A DNA stretch of 64,000 bases from positions 3,906,001 to 3,970,000 of the forward strand of contig NZ_QUOU01000001.1 of the NCBI RefSeq assembly GCF_003390335.1, in the 5' to 3' direction. Under the pieces are notes generated by a model that searched no databases, had not been told where the DNA came from, and worked only from the letters and a program-made list of their open reading frames with translations. The stretch is from Thalassotalea euphylliae (GTDB lineage Bacteria > Pseudomonadota > Gammaproteobacteria > Enterobacterales > Alteromonadaceae). Below are positions 25,546 through 33,068 of this stretch, one piece after another (the stretch's first letter is position 1; each line of letters begins with the position of its first letter). A program made the translations under genes and the position numbers.

Positions 25546-25949
25546 AAAATTTTGTCAAGACTATGTCTTTTTCGACCTCAGAGCTGAGTGAGAAACAGCA
25601 AATTGCAGAACCAAACTGGGAGGATGTATTAAATTGTATTAGAGAGATTGATACGGGAAAGGTTAAAATTATTTCTCTATGGAGTGAACAAGAGTTATAT
25701 ACCAACATGACTATTACGGCAAAGCCAGGCAATTATCACATCGGCATATTTATTGACGAGTATGAAGAATATTTGTTTGAGGCCTTCGAAAAGCCAAACG
25801 CAAAAGTTGATGTTGGTGGTAACTATTGGCCGAATAATCAAATATGTACCGAGATTCAAGACTTGATTAGCATTGCAAAGTTTTTTTTTGAAACAGGTAA
25901 ACCTTCTACTTTATTCAATTGGATATATTACATTGATGAGGATGAATAA
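25533..25949 (+). CDS. Imm1-like immunity protein
   Basis: A 138-aa acidic cytoplasmic protein starting inside the end of the toxin gene, after AGGAGG within that gene. Its C-terminal half (QDLISIAKFFFETGKPSTLFNW) fits the conserved end of the Imm1 family, where a helix is followed by a GxxP motif and a tryptophan. Imm1 proteins are known partners of deaminase toxins, which agrees with the gene just upstream. Base composition is clearly AT-richer than the rimI side. Expected role: bind and block the deaminase domain in the producing cell. Confidence 0.65.
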   Translation: MANIENFVKTMSFSTSELSEKQQIAEPNWEDVLNCIREIDTGKVKIISLWSEQELYTNMTITAKPGNYHIGIFIDEYEEYLFEAFEKPNAKVDVGGNYWPNNQICTEIQDLISIAKFFFETGKPSTLFNWIYYIDEDE

Positions 25950-25982
25950 TTACTATGTCAGTTTTTACTGTGGGTAGAGATT

Positions 25983-26249
25983 ATGTCCATCAAATTAAAA
26001 GAAAAATTTGTTCTTCAAAATGGAGTAACCATTCTGGCATGTTTGCTAGATGATCCAAAATGCAGTGTAGTTGGAAGAAAGTTTCAACTAGTTTCAGAAG
26101 AAGGGGTAAAACAAACCTTAACGATTATAGGTGAAAGATCTTTGCTTCAAAGAACAGCGAAAAGCGAACATAGAGCATTTGAAACTCGTGACAGTGTGAT
26201 GCTCTCAAGTGAAGAAATCAGAACTGGTGATTGGATGTTGATAGAATAG
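25983..26249 (+). CDS. small protein of unknown function in toxin island
   Basis: An 88-aa product, predicted mostly beta-strand (KFVLQNGVTILACLL, KFQLVSEEG, KQTLTIIGERSLL, GDWMLIE), with no signal peptide or membrane segment. It begins 33 bases after the Imm1-like gene, with a GTAGAGA site upstream. I do not recognise a family. Position suggests either a second immunity protein left by an earlier cassette or an accessory of the deaminase pair. The alternation of hydrophobic strands recalls a small beta-barrel. Confidence 0.55.
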   Translation: MSIKLKEKFVLQNGVTILACLLDDPKCSVVGRKFQLVSEEGVKQTLTIIGERSLLQRTAKSEHRAFETRDSVMLSSEEIRTGDWMLIE

Positions 26250-26266
26250 CTCTGCGCTTCAACTAG

Positions 26267-26812
26267 AGCTCGGAAAAGATTAAAGCCAGCCCGGATTTTC
26301 ATTTGGTGTTAGCCCTAATTGAAGACCATGATAGCGCATTAACCTATATCGCTTACCTCAGCTTATTTATGGAGGCTGTACCGCCTAACTTTTATGCTTT
26401 TGTGGCGGGCAAAGGCAGCGCCTACCTGACCATCGAAGTCTGTTTATTGATACTCACCACGTTTTTCACCCTCGGCGCAGGTACTGCCGCGCGCGTTACT
26501 ACGCTGGCTGCCAAGCTTGCCGCCAGCAGTGCAAAAGCCGCAGGTGCCAACCAGAAAATCAATAAAGCACAAGCAGCAATCACCGCCTTTAGCAAAACGG
26601 TAGAAGACTTTACCAACAGTGCAGCAACACTTAAAGACCTTGGTAAGAAACTGACCCAAGCCAGAGCCGCAGGCTTAACTGCTAAGGGCAAAACCGATTC
26701 CACCTTAACCGCGAAAAAAGAAACGACAAAGCGTGAAACCAAGTGCCGAATATGTAACAAAACAGATCATACGACGCCACGAAGCCTAAGAGGCATCGTA
26801 CACTATGAATAA
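26267..26812 (+). pseudogene. 5'-truncated effector core (orphan cassette)
   Basis: The reading frame opens right after a stop at 26264 and has no good start or ribosome site; the first possible starts are TTG 26303 and GTG 26306. The protein (SPDFHLVLALIEDHDSALTY, then FMEAVPPNFYAFVAGKGSAY and a hydrophobic TIEVCLLILTTFFTLGAGTA) reads like the interior and C-terminal core of a larger effector, followed by an Ala-rich helix and a CRICNKTDH cysteine motif. None of this resembles the intact toxin at 23746. It ends 9 bases before the AHH nuclease gene. Best explained as the tail of a former full-length effector gene displaced downstream by a new cassette; whether it is still translated is unknown. 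Confidence 0.6.
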
Positions 26813-26821
26813 GGAATAATC

Positions 26822-27502
26822 ATGAGTGACACAGAGAACGAAATTGAAGGAACTATTGATAAAGACAAGAAGTATCGTAAGAGGCTAGAAAAGCAAGCAA
26901 AAAAAATTAAAAATCACCCGTATAACAATGGCATTTATATGGCTGCCCATCACCTCGTATCGAAGGATGCAGTTCAAAACACTGAAATGGGAGCTTTACT
27001 TATTCAGAAAGGCTACAACATCAATTTACTGGGAAATCTAGTCTTTTTACCAAGTACATTGATGGGAGCTTGTCAATTAAAAGTGCAACTTCATAGGGGA
27101 GATCACACTTACGCGTTACCAAATCAAGAAGCCTATCATGACCAAGTAGCTTCTTCATTGGAAAAAATAGAGATGAAACTACGTAAATGCTCATCTCGCA
27201 CCCAAAAAGATAGTAGTGAAATTCAGCAAAAAATTGATAAAGAAAGCATAAAAATTTTAAAGCGTATAGCTGAATTTAGAGTGCCTTTAACCTCTATTTT
27301 CAGGAACTTTAAACCATCCAGTAAGGTTGGTTGCTCAAACCATACCGAAGTCACGGATTGTGAAGGCAGTATTGCTAGATGCCATCATGAACGTTCGCAT
27401 GTAGGCCATATAAACTATCTAAACCCAAATGCTGAGGTACGTAAAGTTAAACAAGTTATTAGCTACACCAGATCTCATTACCAATTAAAAGTAGGAAACT
27501 AG
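26822..27502 (+). CDS. AHH-family nuclease toxin
   Basis: A 226-aa protein of the AHH nuclease group (HNH/EndoVII superfamily). The signature is at residues 42-46 (AHHLV), followed by GYNINLLGNLVFLP and the second histidine pair H91-R-G-D-H95, which together form the metal site. A Cys/His-rich segment (C171, H174, C180, C187, H188, H189, H193) may bind structural zinc. It starts at ATG behind AAGGA, just after the orphan effector core, and is followed 3 bases later by an Imm11-like gene. Expected to cut nucleic acid in target cells; being separate from a delivery domain, it may ride on the upstream core or be an orphan. Confidence 0.7.
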   Translation: MSDTENEIEGTIDKDKKYRKRLEKQAKKIKNHPYNNGIYMAAHHLVSKDAVQNTEMGALLIQKGYNINLLGNLVFLPSTLMGACQLKVQLHRGDHTYALPNQEAYHDQVASSLEKIEMKLRKCSSRTQKDSSEIQQKIDKESIKILKRIAEFRVPLTSIFRNFKPSSKVGCSNHTEVTDCEGSIARCHHERSHVGHINYLNPNAEVRKVKQVISYTRSHYQLKVGN

Positions 27503-27505
27503 GTC

Positions 27506-28141
27506 ATGTCGCACGACTACAACAATGAATATTATGTTTTATTGAAAAAATTTACCAATCAAACGCTATATGCTAAACCATTAAAAAAATCTGCCAATAG
27601 AGAGTACCGTTATAAGCGGCTAGTTTGGGGGCAAGAGCCGTTGTTTTTTGAAAATAGCTATAAAGAAAAAGATGTTAAAGATGGTATAACGCGTCCTATT
27701 ACCGATGTGTTACTGCAAGGCGTTACGCCACTTGTTAATTCTCGCCTAAGAGATAGGCTGAAAGCTTTTAACTTTGTCGGTATGCAACTGTACCCAGCTG
27801 TTTATGTTGATGATAATGGTAAATACCATGAAGATTATTGGTGTATGAACTTCTGGGAAGAACTGGACTGTTGGGATAGAGAGAAATCAAAAATTGAGAA
27901 ATTCACCGCTGAAGAGATGTTAGATCCTGACTATATGGATGGCTGCGATATATATAAGTACCACTTAGACAGTAAGGTGTTAGATGAAATACCGGAAGAA
28001 GAGCGACTAATATTCAAGCAAGAAGGTGGTATTAAATATATCTTTGTGCATCAAAAAATTGCCGATATTTTTAATGAAGAAGAAGCATCCGGCGTAAATT
28101 TAGTGAAAGTTGCAGATTTTGAAGAAGGCATGCAGTTCTAG
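27506..28141 (+). CDS. Imm11-like (DUF1629) immunity protein
   Basis: A 211-aa acidic protein that fits the Imm11/DUF1629 pattern: an N-terminal segment with GQEPLFFEN, the conserved middle helix ITDVLLQGVTPLVNSRLRD followed by FVGMQLYPAVYVDD, and a C-terminal helical end with QKIADIFNEE and GVNLVKVADFEEG. Immunity proteins of this group sit directly after nuclease toxin genes, as here (3-base gap from the AHH gene). Family assignment is by pattern only. Expected to neutralise the AHH toxin. Confidence 0.55.
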   Translation: MSHDYNNEYYVLLKKFTNQTLYAKPLKKSANREYRYKRLVWGQEPLFFENSYKEKDVKDGITRPITDVLLQGVTPLVNSRLRDRLKAFNFVGMQLYPAVYVDDNGKYHEDYWCMNFWEELDCWDREKSKIEKFTAEEMLDPDYMDGCDIYKYHLDSKVLDEIPEEERLIFKQEGGIKYIFVHQKIADIFNEEEASGVNLVKVADFEEGMQF

Positions 28142-28203
28142 TCTCATTGATGTCTTAATATGGTGTTTTAAGCCTTAGCAGCAAAGGCCAAGGCAAAGCA
28201 GTG

Positions 28204-28211
28204 TCCCCTAA
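28204..28211 (+). repeat. target site duplication, left copy
   Basis: TCCCCTAA immediately left of the IS element, identical to 29505-29512. An 8-bp duplication is typical of IS256-family insertion. Confidence 0.85.
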
Positions 28212-29504
28212 GAGGGCGTTCAGAATTCTGTGTCAGCCTAAATTGCTAAATATCTAGCACGCCATCTAATCGCCCCTCGAAGTGGATGGCTAATTGCGAC
28301 AATGTCAGGTTCCAACTGTGGATTGGCATTGTCCATTTCTTCGAAGCGTTCAATATGCCCGCATACAATAATTTCATCAAGCTATTTTCGTTCGGGAAAG
28401 CGCCTTTCGTTTTGGTCAATTTCCTAAACTGGCGGTGCACTGCCTCGATAGCATTGGTGGTGTAAATAGCTTTGCGCACGTAGTCTGGATACTTGAAGTA
28501 AACCGACAAGTTAGCCCATTTTCTGCGCCAAGACTCAATCACGATGGGATATAGCTTGCCCCATTTAGCATCTAATTCGTCTAAGGCTGCTTCTGCGGCA
28601 TCTTTGGTCGTTGCACGGTAAACAGGCTTTAAGTCCGCCATAAATGCTTTCTGGTGCTTTGAAGCAACATACTTCATCGAGTTACGAATTTGATGAATAA
28701 CGCACTGTTGAACCTCTGTTTCAGGATAGATAGTACCAATGGCCTCAGGAAAGCCTTTAAGTCCATCAACACAAGCAATTAAAATATCGGATACGCCGCG
28801 ATTGTGTAAATCGGTGAGCACTGATAGCCAGTAGTTAGCGCCTTCGCTTTCTGAGACGTATAAGCCAAGTAACTCTTTGCGACCTTCGATATTTATGCCG
28901 AGTACGGTGTAAACAGCTTTGCTAACATAACGGCCACTTTCCTTGATTTTATAGTGAATAGCATCAAGCCAGATAAACGGGTACAGCGTATCAAGGCTAC
29001 GTGATTGCCACGCTTTTAGCTCTGGTATGAGCTGGTCTGTAACGCCTGTTATCGTGGCTTCTGAGATTTCAATGCCGTACATTTCCTGAACATGGCTGCG
29101 AATATCACGATAGCTCATGCCTAACGCAAACATGGATAGGATTTTATGGTCAATCTCAGCGGTTAGCTTAGTTTGATTTTTCTTAACGAGTTGAGGTTCA
29201 AATGAGCCAGTACGGTCTCTTGGGGTTTCAAGCTCAAACTGGCCTACGGAGGATTTAACCGTTTTCTTGCTTGTACCGTTCTTACGGTTAGGTTGTTGCT
29301 CTGAGTCTAGGTGTTGCTCTAGCTCGGCTTTGAGTGCAGCTTCTGTTAATTGTTTAATGAGTGGCGTTAAAACACCATCTTCACCCGTTAACCCTTTACC
29401 TGATTGAAGTTCTGCTAATGCTTTGTTGAAGTCGAAAGATTGAGTCATGTGTCATTCCTATTTTCTTAATATTACTGAAATGACACAGATTTCTAAACAC
29501 TACC
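28212..29504 (-). mobile_element. IS256-family insertion sequence
   Basis: The 1,293-bp element is bounded by imperfect 24-bp inverted repeats (left gagggcgttcagaattctg..., right end reads ggtagtgtttagaaatctg... on the minus strand; 18 of 24 identical, the inner 9 bases fully) and by the 8-bp duplication TCCCCTAA. It contains one complete transposase gene. The intact ends and exact duplication point to a recent insertion. It splits a decayed copy of the effector core found at 26267-26812. Confidence 0.9.
28246..29448 (-). CDS. IS256-family (Mutator-type) DDE transposase
   Basis: A 400-aa transposase with the IS256/Mutator layout: N-terminal region with LEQHLDSEQQ, first catalytic Asp in FIWLDAIHYK near residue 170, the second in ILIACVDGLKGFPEAI near residue 230, the CVIHQIRNSMKYV motif typical of the family, and the Glu within the C-terminal NAIEAVHRQFRKLTK segment near residue 338. 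It appears intact. Its reading direction is opposite to the surrounding toxin genes. Confidence 0.95.
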   Translation of the reverse strand: MTQSFDFNKALAELQSGKGLTGEDGVLTPLIKQLTEAALKAELEQHLDSEQQPNRKNGTSKKTVKSSVGQFELETPRDRTGSFEPQLVKKNQTKLTAEIDHKILSMFALGMSYRDIRSHVQEMYGIEISEATITGVTDQLIPELKAWQSRSLDTLYPFIWLDAIHYKIKESGRYVSKAVYTVLGINIEGRKELLGLYVSESEGANYWLSVLTDLHNRGVSDILIACVDGLKGFPEAIGTIYPETEVQQCVIHQIRNSMKYVASKHQKAFMADLKPVYRATTKDAAEAALDELDAKWGKLYPIVIESWRRKWANLSVYFKYPDYVRKAIYTTNAIEAVHRQFRKLTKTKGAFPNENSLMKLLYAGILNASKKWTMPIHSWNLTLSQLAIHFEGRLDGVLDI

Positions 29505-29605
29505 TCCCCTAACTTTTATGCCTTTGTCGCGGGCAAAGGCAGCGCCTACCTGACCATCTAAGTCTGTTTAATGATACTTACCACATATGGAACCATCGGC
29601 TTTTA
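29505..29605 (+). pseudogene. decayed third copy of the effector core, split by the IS
   Basis: Begins with the right copy of the target duplication, then matches 26385-26460 almost base for base: PNFYAFVAGKGSAYLTI is encoded in both, but here the next codon is TAA instead of GAA and the frame dies in LTTYG-like sequence. Joining the flanks across the IS restores KAVSPNFY, aligned codon by codon with EAVPPNFY of the other copy, so homology starts about 15 bases left of the IS. Confidence 0.8.
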
Positions 29606-29742
29606 AGTACGTCAAAAATATCTTTGATATTTAGATGAGCCTCTCAATCGCGAACTATTGCAGAGCTCAGATCAATAGAGGCTTACAATATCTGCCATTG
29701 TGTGAATATAATTAGAGCAACTACTCATATTCATCATTTCTT

Positions 29743-30300
29743 ATGGCGCTAAAAGCAACAATATTTAAAGTTCAGTTATCTATCTCTGATATGGATAGAA
29801 ACTACTACGCCGAGCACGACCTCACCATTGCTCGTCACCCTTCTGAAAACAACGAAAGAATGATGCTGCGCATCTTGGCCTTTATTTTTAATGCCAACGA
29901 GTCATTAGCCTTTACCAAAGGGTTAAGCGATGTTGATGTGCCTGATTTATGGCAAAAAAACTTACACGATGAAATTGAGCATTGGATAGAGCTCGGCCAA
30001 CCGTCAGCAACACGCATTAAGAAAGGTTGCAATCAAGCCAAGCAAATGACGATTTATAGCTATGCCGATGGCCCGTTTAACCAGTGGTGGCAAAAAGAAC
30101 AGAGCCAACTTCGCTTAAAAAGCAACTTAATCGTTACCACCATAGCGCCTGAGTTAGCCGAACAATTGGCTAATTTAGTTGATCGCCAAATGCATCTGCA
30201 ATGTACTCTTTCTGAGGGCCAACTTTGGTTGACCATTACTAGCCAAGCAGATGGTGAGGAAACCATTGAAGTGACACCGCAAATCCTATCAAGGAATTAG
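29743..30300 (+). CDS. yaeQ: YaeQ family protein
   Basis: A 185-aa protein with the YaeQ signature throughout: MALKATIFKVQLSISDMDRNYY at the start (given in two parts: MALKATIFKV, SISDMDRNYY), HPSENNERMMLRILAF, and the nuclease-like core EIEHWIELGQPS and IKKGCNQAKQM. YaeQ has a PD-(D/E)XK nuclease-like fold and was described as a multicopy suppressor of RfaH loss in transcription elongation; its actual activity is not settled. Length matches (E. coli 181 aa). Six bases separate it from the thioesterase gene, so they form an operon. It marks the return to conserved chromosome after the island. Confidence 0.93.
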   Translation: MALKATIFKVQLSISDMDRNYYAEHDLTIARHPSENNERMMLRILAFIFNANESLAFTKGLSDVDVPDLWQKNLHDEIEHWIELGQPSATRIKKGCNQAKQMTIYSYADGPFNQWWQKEQSQLRLKSNLIVTTIAPELAEQLANLVDRQMHLQCTLSEGQLWLTITSQADGEETIEVTPQILSRN

Positions 30301-30306
30301 CATTTT

Positions 30307-31095
30307 ATGCATATAGATACCCTACTCGCGCAAGCAACAAACTCATCGACACTCACCATTCCCGCTAGCTGGGGACAAGGGCGTACCGTATTTGGTGGTA
30401 TTTCAGCAGCCGTGCTCTATCAGGCAATCAAATCGAAAGTCACCAGCGACAGGCCAATGCGTTCATTTAACTGTAACTTTGTCGGGCCATTGGCGGTAGA
30501 TGAGCCATTTGAGCTACAAGTGGAAATTCTGCGCGAAGGTAAAAATGCCACGCAAGCATTCGGCAAAATCATTCAGCAAGATAAAGTCGCGGTCATTTGC
30601 CAAGTGTGTTTTGCGGTTGATCGCCAATCAAAAATCGCGGTGGAAAATACCGAGCGACACGATTTACCGCCGGCGAAAAAAGCACAGTTTATTCCACCGA
30701 TCCCGAAAGTTGTGCCTAAGTTTTTAAAACACTTAGACCTCAACCTAGTGGAAGGTAAATTTCCCTTTATGGGCAGCAAAAAGAATCATATCAAAGGCTG
30801 GATCCGTTTTAGCAAAGCGCCAGAAGCGATTACCGACGCTCATTTAATCGCGTTAATCGATGGCTACCCTTGCCCAGTACTGCAAACCTTAAAATGGCCA
30901 GCACCAGCGAGCAGCATGAACTGGAATATTGAGTTTTTGCACCCGCATGATGAAATTAAGCCAACTGATTGGCTCGCCTATTCATCCTTCCCACGCCAAG
31001 CAGCCGATGGCTATTGTCATATGGAGTCTGATATTTGGGATGCCAATGGCAAGCTGATTGCTATCAGTCGCCAAGTGGTGGGGGTTTTCGACTAA
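30307..31095 (+). CDS. acyl-CoA thioesterase family protein (double hotdog)
   Basis: A 262-aa protein with two hotdog-like halves. The first contains TIPASWGQGRTVFGG and the RPMRSFNCNFVGPL strand, the second IRFSKAPEAITDAHLIAL followed by FPRQAADGYCHMESDIWDANG (split: FPRQAADGYCHM, ESDIWDANGKL), the usual layout of the TesB-like/4HBT_3 family that hydrolyses acyl-CoA thioesters. Catalytic residues cannot be assigned from sequence alone. Cotranscribed with yaeQ. Substrate chain length unknown. Confidence 0.8.
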   Translation: MHIDTLLAQATNSSTLTIPASWGQGRTVFGGISAAVLYQAIKSKVTSDRPMRSFNCNFVGPLAVDEPFELQVEILREGKNATQAFGKIIQQDKVAVICQVCFAVDRQSKIAVENTERHDLPPAKKAQFIPPIPKVVPKFLKHLDLNLVEGKFPFMGSKKNHIKGWIRFSKAPEAITDAHLIALIDGYPCPVLQTLKWPAPASSMNWNIEFLHPHDEIKPTDWLAYSSFPRQAADGYCHMESDIWDANGKLIAISRQVVGVFD

Positions 31096-31192
31096 GTCAG
31101 CTTAATTAATACAAGCCTAAACCGGATCGCCAAGGGTAAATAATAGCGAATAAGCGTGAATAATTTTTGCTGCTCTTATCGGCACTTCTCGC

Positions 31193-31198
31193 TATAAT
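31193..31198 (+). promoter_or_regulatory. -10 element of the prfC promoter
   Basis: A consensus TATAAT lies 78 bases before the prfC ATG. No good -35 is found at 16-18 bases; TTGCTG lies 20 bases upstream. Confidence 0.45.
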
Positions 31199-31275
31199 AC
31201 GTCGCTTCAAAAAACAGGGCTTTCAAAAAGCACTGGGCTTTTTAATTTTCACCCTTATCGTTACAGGAATCAGGC

Positions 31276-32856
31276 ATGTCTGTACAACAGCAAGAAGTCG
31301 GCAAGCGCCGCACGTTTGCTATCATTTCTCACCCGGATGCGGGTAAAACCACGATCACCGAAAAAGTATTATTATTCGGTCAAGCTTTGCAAACAGCCGG
31401 TACGGTAAAGGGTAAAAAATCAGGTCAGCACGCTAAGTCTGACTGGATGGAAATGGAAAAAGACCGTGGTATCTCGATCACCACCTCGGTAATGCAATTT
31501 CCATACGCTGACTGCCTGGTTAACCTGCTCGACACCCCAGGTCACGAAGACTTCTCGGAAGATACTTACCGTACACTAACGGCGGTAGACTCTTGTTTAA
31601 TGGTTATCGACACCGCCAAAGGTGTTGAGGACAGAACCATTAAATTAATGGAAGTGACCCGTCTGCGTGATACGCCAATCATTACCTTTATGAACAAAAT
31701 GGACCGCGATACCCGTGATCCCATGGAAGTCATGGACGAAGTGGAAGACGTACTGAAAATTAAATGTGCACCGATCACTTGGCCAATTGGCATGGGTAAA
31801 GAGTTTAAAGGTGTTTACAACATCTTGAGCGATGAAACCATCCTTTACGCCACAGGCCAAGGTCACACAATTCAAGAAAAACGCGTCATTAAAGGCTTAG
31901 ACAACCCAGAGCTAGACGCTGAAATTGGTGCCTTCGCAGAAGACTTGCGTGAAGAACTAGAACTAGTTGTTGGTGCATCGCACGAATTCAACCTAGACGA
32001 ATTCCTAAGAGGCGAACTAACACCGGTATACTTTGGTACCGCATTGGGTAACTTTGGTGTCGACCATATGCTTGATGGCTTAACCACATGGGCACCTACA
32101 CCACAGCCGCGCGCAACAGACAAACGCGATGTAGAAGCCATCGAGGAAAAATTCTCAGGTTTCGTCTTTAAAATTCAAGCAAATATGGATCCTAAACACC
32201 GTGACCGTATCGCCTTTATGCGTATCGTTTCGGGTAAATACAGCAAAGGCATGAAGATGCGCCAAGTGCGTATTGGTAAAGACGTGAAAATTGCTGATGC
32301 GGTCACCTTTATGGCGGGCGATCGTGCAAACGTTGAAGAAGCCTTTGCTGGCGATATTATCGGTTTACATAACCACGGCAGTATCCAAATTGGTGATACC
32401 TTCACTAATGGCGAAGAAATGAAGTTCAGCGGTATTCCGAACTTCGCACCAGAAATGTTCCGTCGTATTCGCCTGCGCGATCCACTTAAAGCCAAGCAAC
32501 TGCAAAAAGGTTTGATCCAGTTATCAGAAGAAGGTGCAGTACAGGTATTTAGACCACTAGATAACAACGATATGATCGTTGGCGCGGTCGGTGTACTGCA
32601 ATTTGAAGTGGTTGTTCAACGCTTAAAAACTGAATACAACGTAGACGCGATTTACGAGCCAATAAGTGTTGCTACCGCGCGCTGGTGTACTTGTGATGAT
32701 GAGCGCACGCTTGATCAGTTCCGCAAGAAAGCATCAGATAACTTGGCGCTAGATGGCGGCGATAACTTAACTTATATCGCACCAACTATGGTTAACCTGA
32801 ACTTGGCACAAGAACGTCATCCAGACATAGTGTTCCATAAGACGCGCGAACACTAA
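31276..32856 (+). CDS. prfC: peptide chain release factor 3
   Basis: RF3 is a GTPase that removes RF1/RF2 from the ribosome after termination. The 526-aa sequence (E. coli 529) has the G motifs HPDAGKTT (P loop), the switch region around RGISITTSVMQF, DTPGHEDF and NKMDRDTRDP, then domain 2 (MDPKHRDRIAFMRIVSG) and the RF3 C-terminal domain (VGVLQFEVVVQRLKTEYNV). AGGAATC upstream fits a ribosome site. In E. coli prfC lies close to rimI; here the two are separated by the toxin island plus yaeQ and a thioesterase. Confidence 0.98.
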   Translation: MSVQQQEVGKRRTFAIISHPDAGKTTITEKVLLFGQALQTAGTVKGKKSGQHAKSDWMEMEKDRGISITTSVMQFPYADCLVNLLDTPGHEDFSEDTYRTLTAVDSCLMVIDTAKGVEDRTIKLMEVTRLRDTPIITFMNKMDRDTRDPMEVMDEVEDVLKIKCAPITWPIGMGKEFKGVYNILSDETILYATGQGHTIQEKRVIKGLDNPELDAEIGAFAEDLREELELVVGASHEFNLDEFLRGELTPVYFGTALGNFGVDHMLDGLTTWAPTPQPRATDKRDVEAIEEKFSGFVFKIQANMDPKHRDRIAFMRIVSGKYSKGMKMRQVRIGKDVKIADAVTFMAGDRANVEEAFAGDIIGLHNHGSIQIGDTFTNGEEMKFSGIPNFAPEMFRRIRLRDPLKAKQLQKGLIQLSEEGAVQVFRPLDNNDMIVGAVGVLQFEVVVQRLKTEYNVDAIYEPISVATARWCTCDDERTLDQFRKKASDNLALDGGDNLTYIAPTMVNLNLAQERHPDIVFHKTREH

Positions 32857-32866
32857 TTCTTCTGCT

Positions 32867-32968
32867 TAAAAGGCTATTTATACTTTATTGTCATCAAAAT
32901 TATCACAGTCACATAGAACGGCTATGCTCCTGCGATAATTTTTCGACGGCTTCGTCTAAATAGCTTTT
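32867..32968. repeat. dispersed hairpin repeat, copy C
   Basis: Nested palindromes between prfC and argS: gctattta (32873-32880) with taaatagc (32957-32964), aaaattatc (32896-32904) with gataatttt (32934-32942), and an apex catag / ctatg (32912-32926) around aacgg. The apex tagaac-gg-cta parallels tagaac-aa-cta in copies A and B. It could also act as a terminator for prfC. Confidence 0.55.
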
Positions 32969-33068
32969 ACTTTGAAGAATAAAGAAACAATATAGAATTT
33001 TGCTAAATGCCGATTAAACCAAACGGTGCTTAGTTTGCTTAACAGCATACAGATAGAGATCTTTTAAC

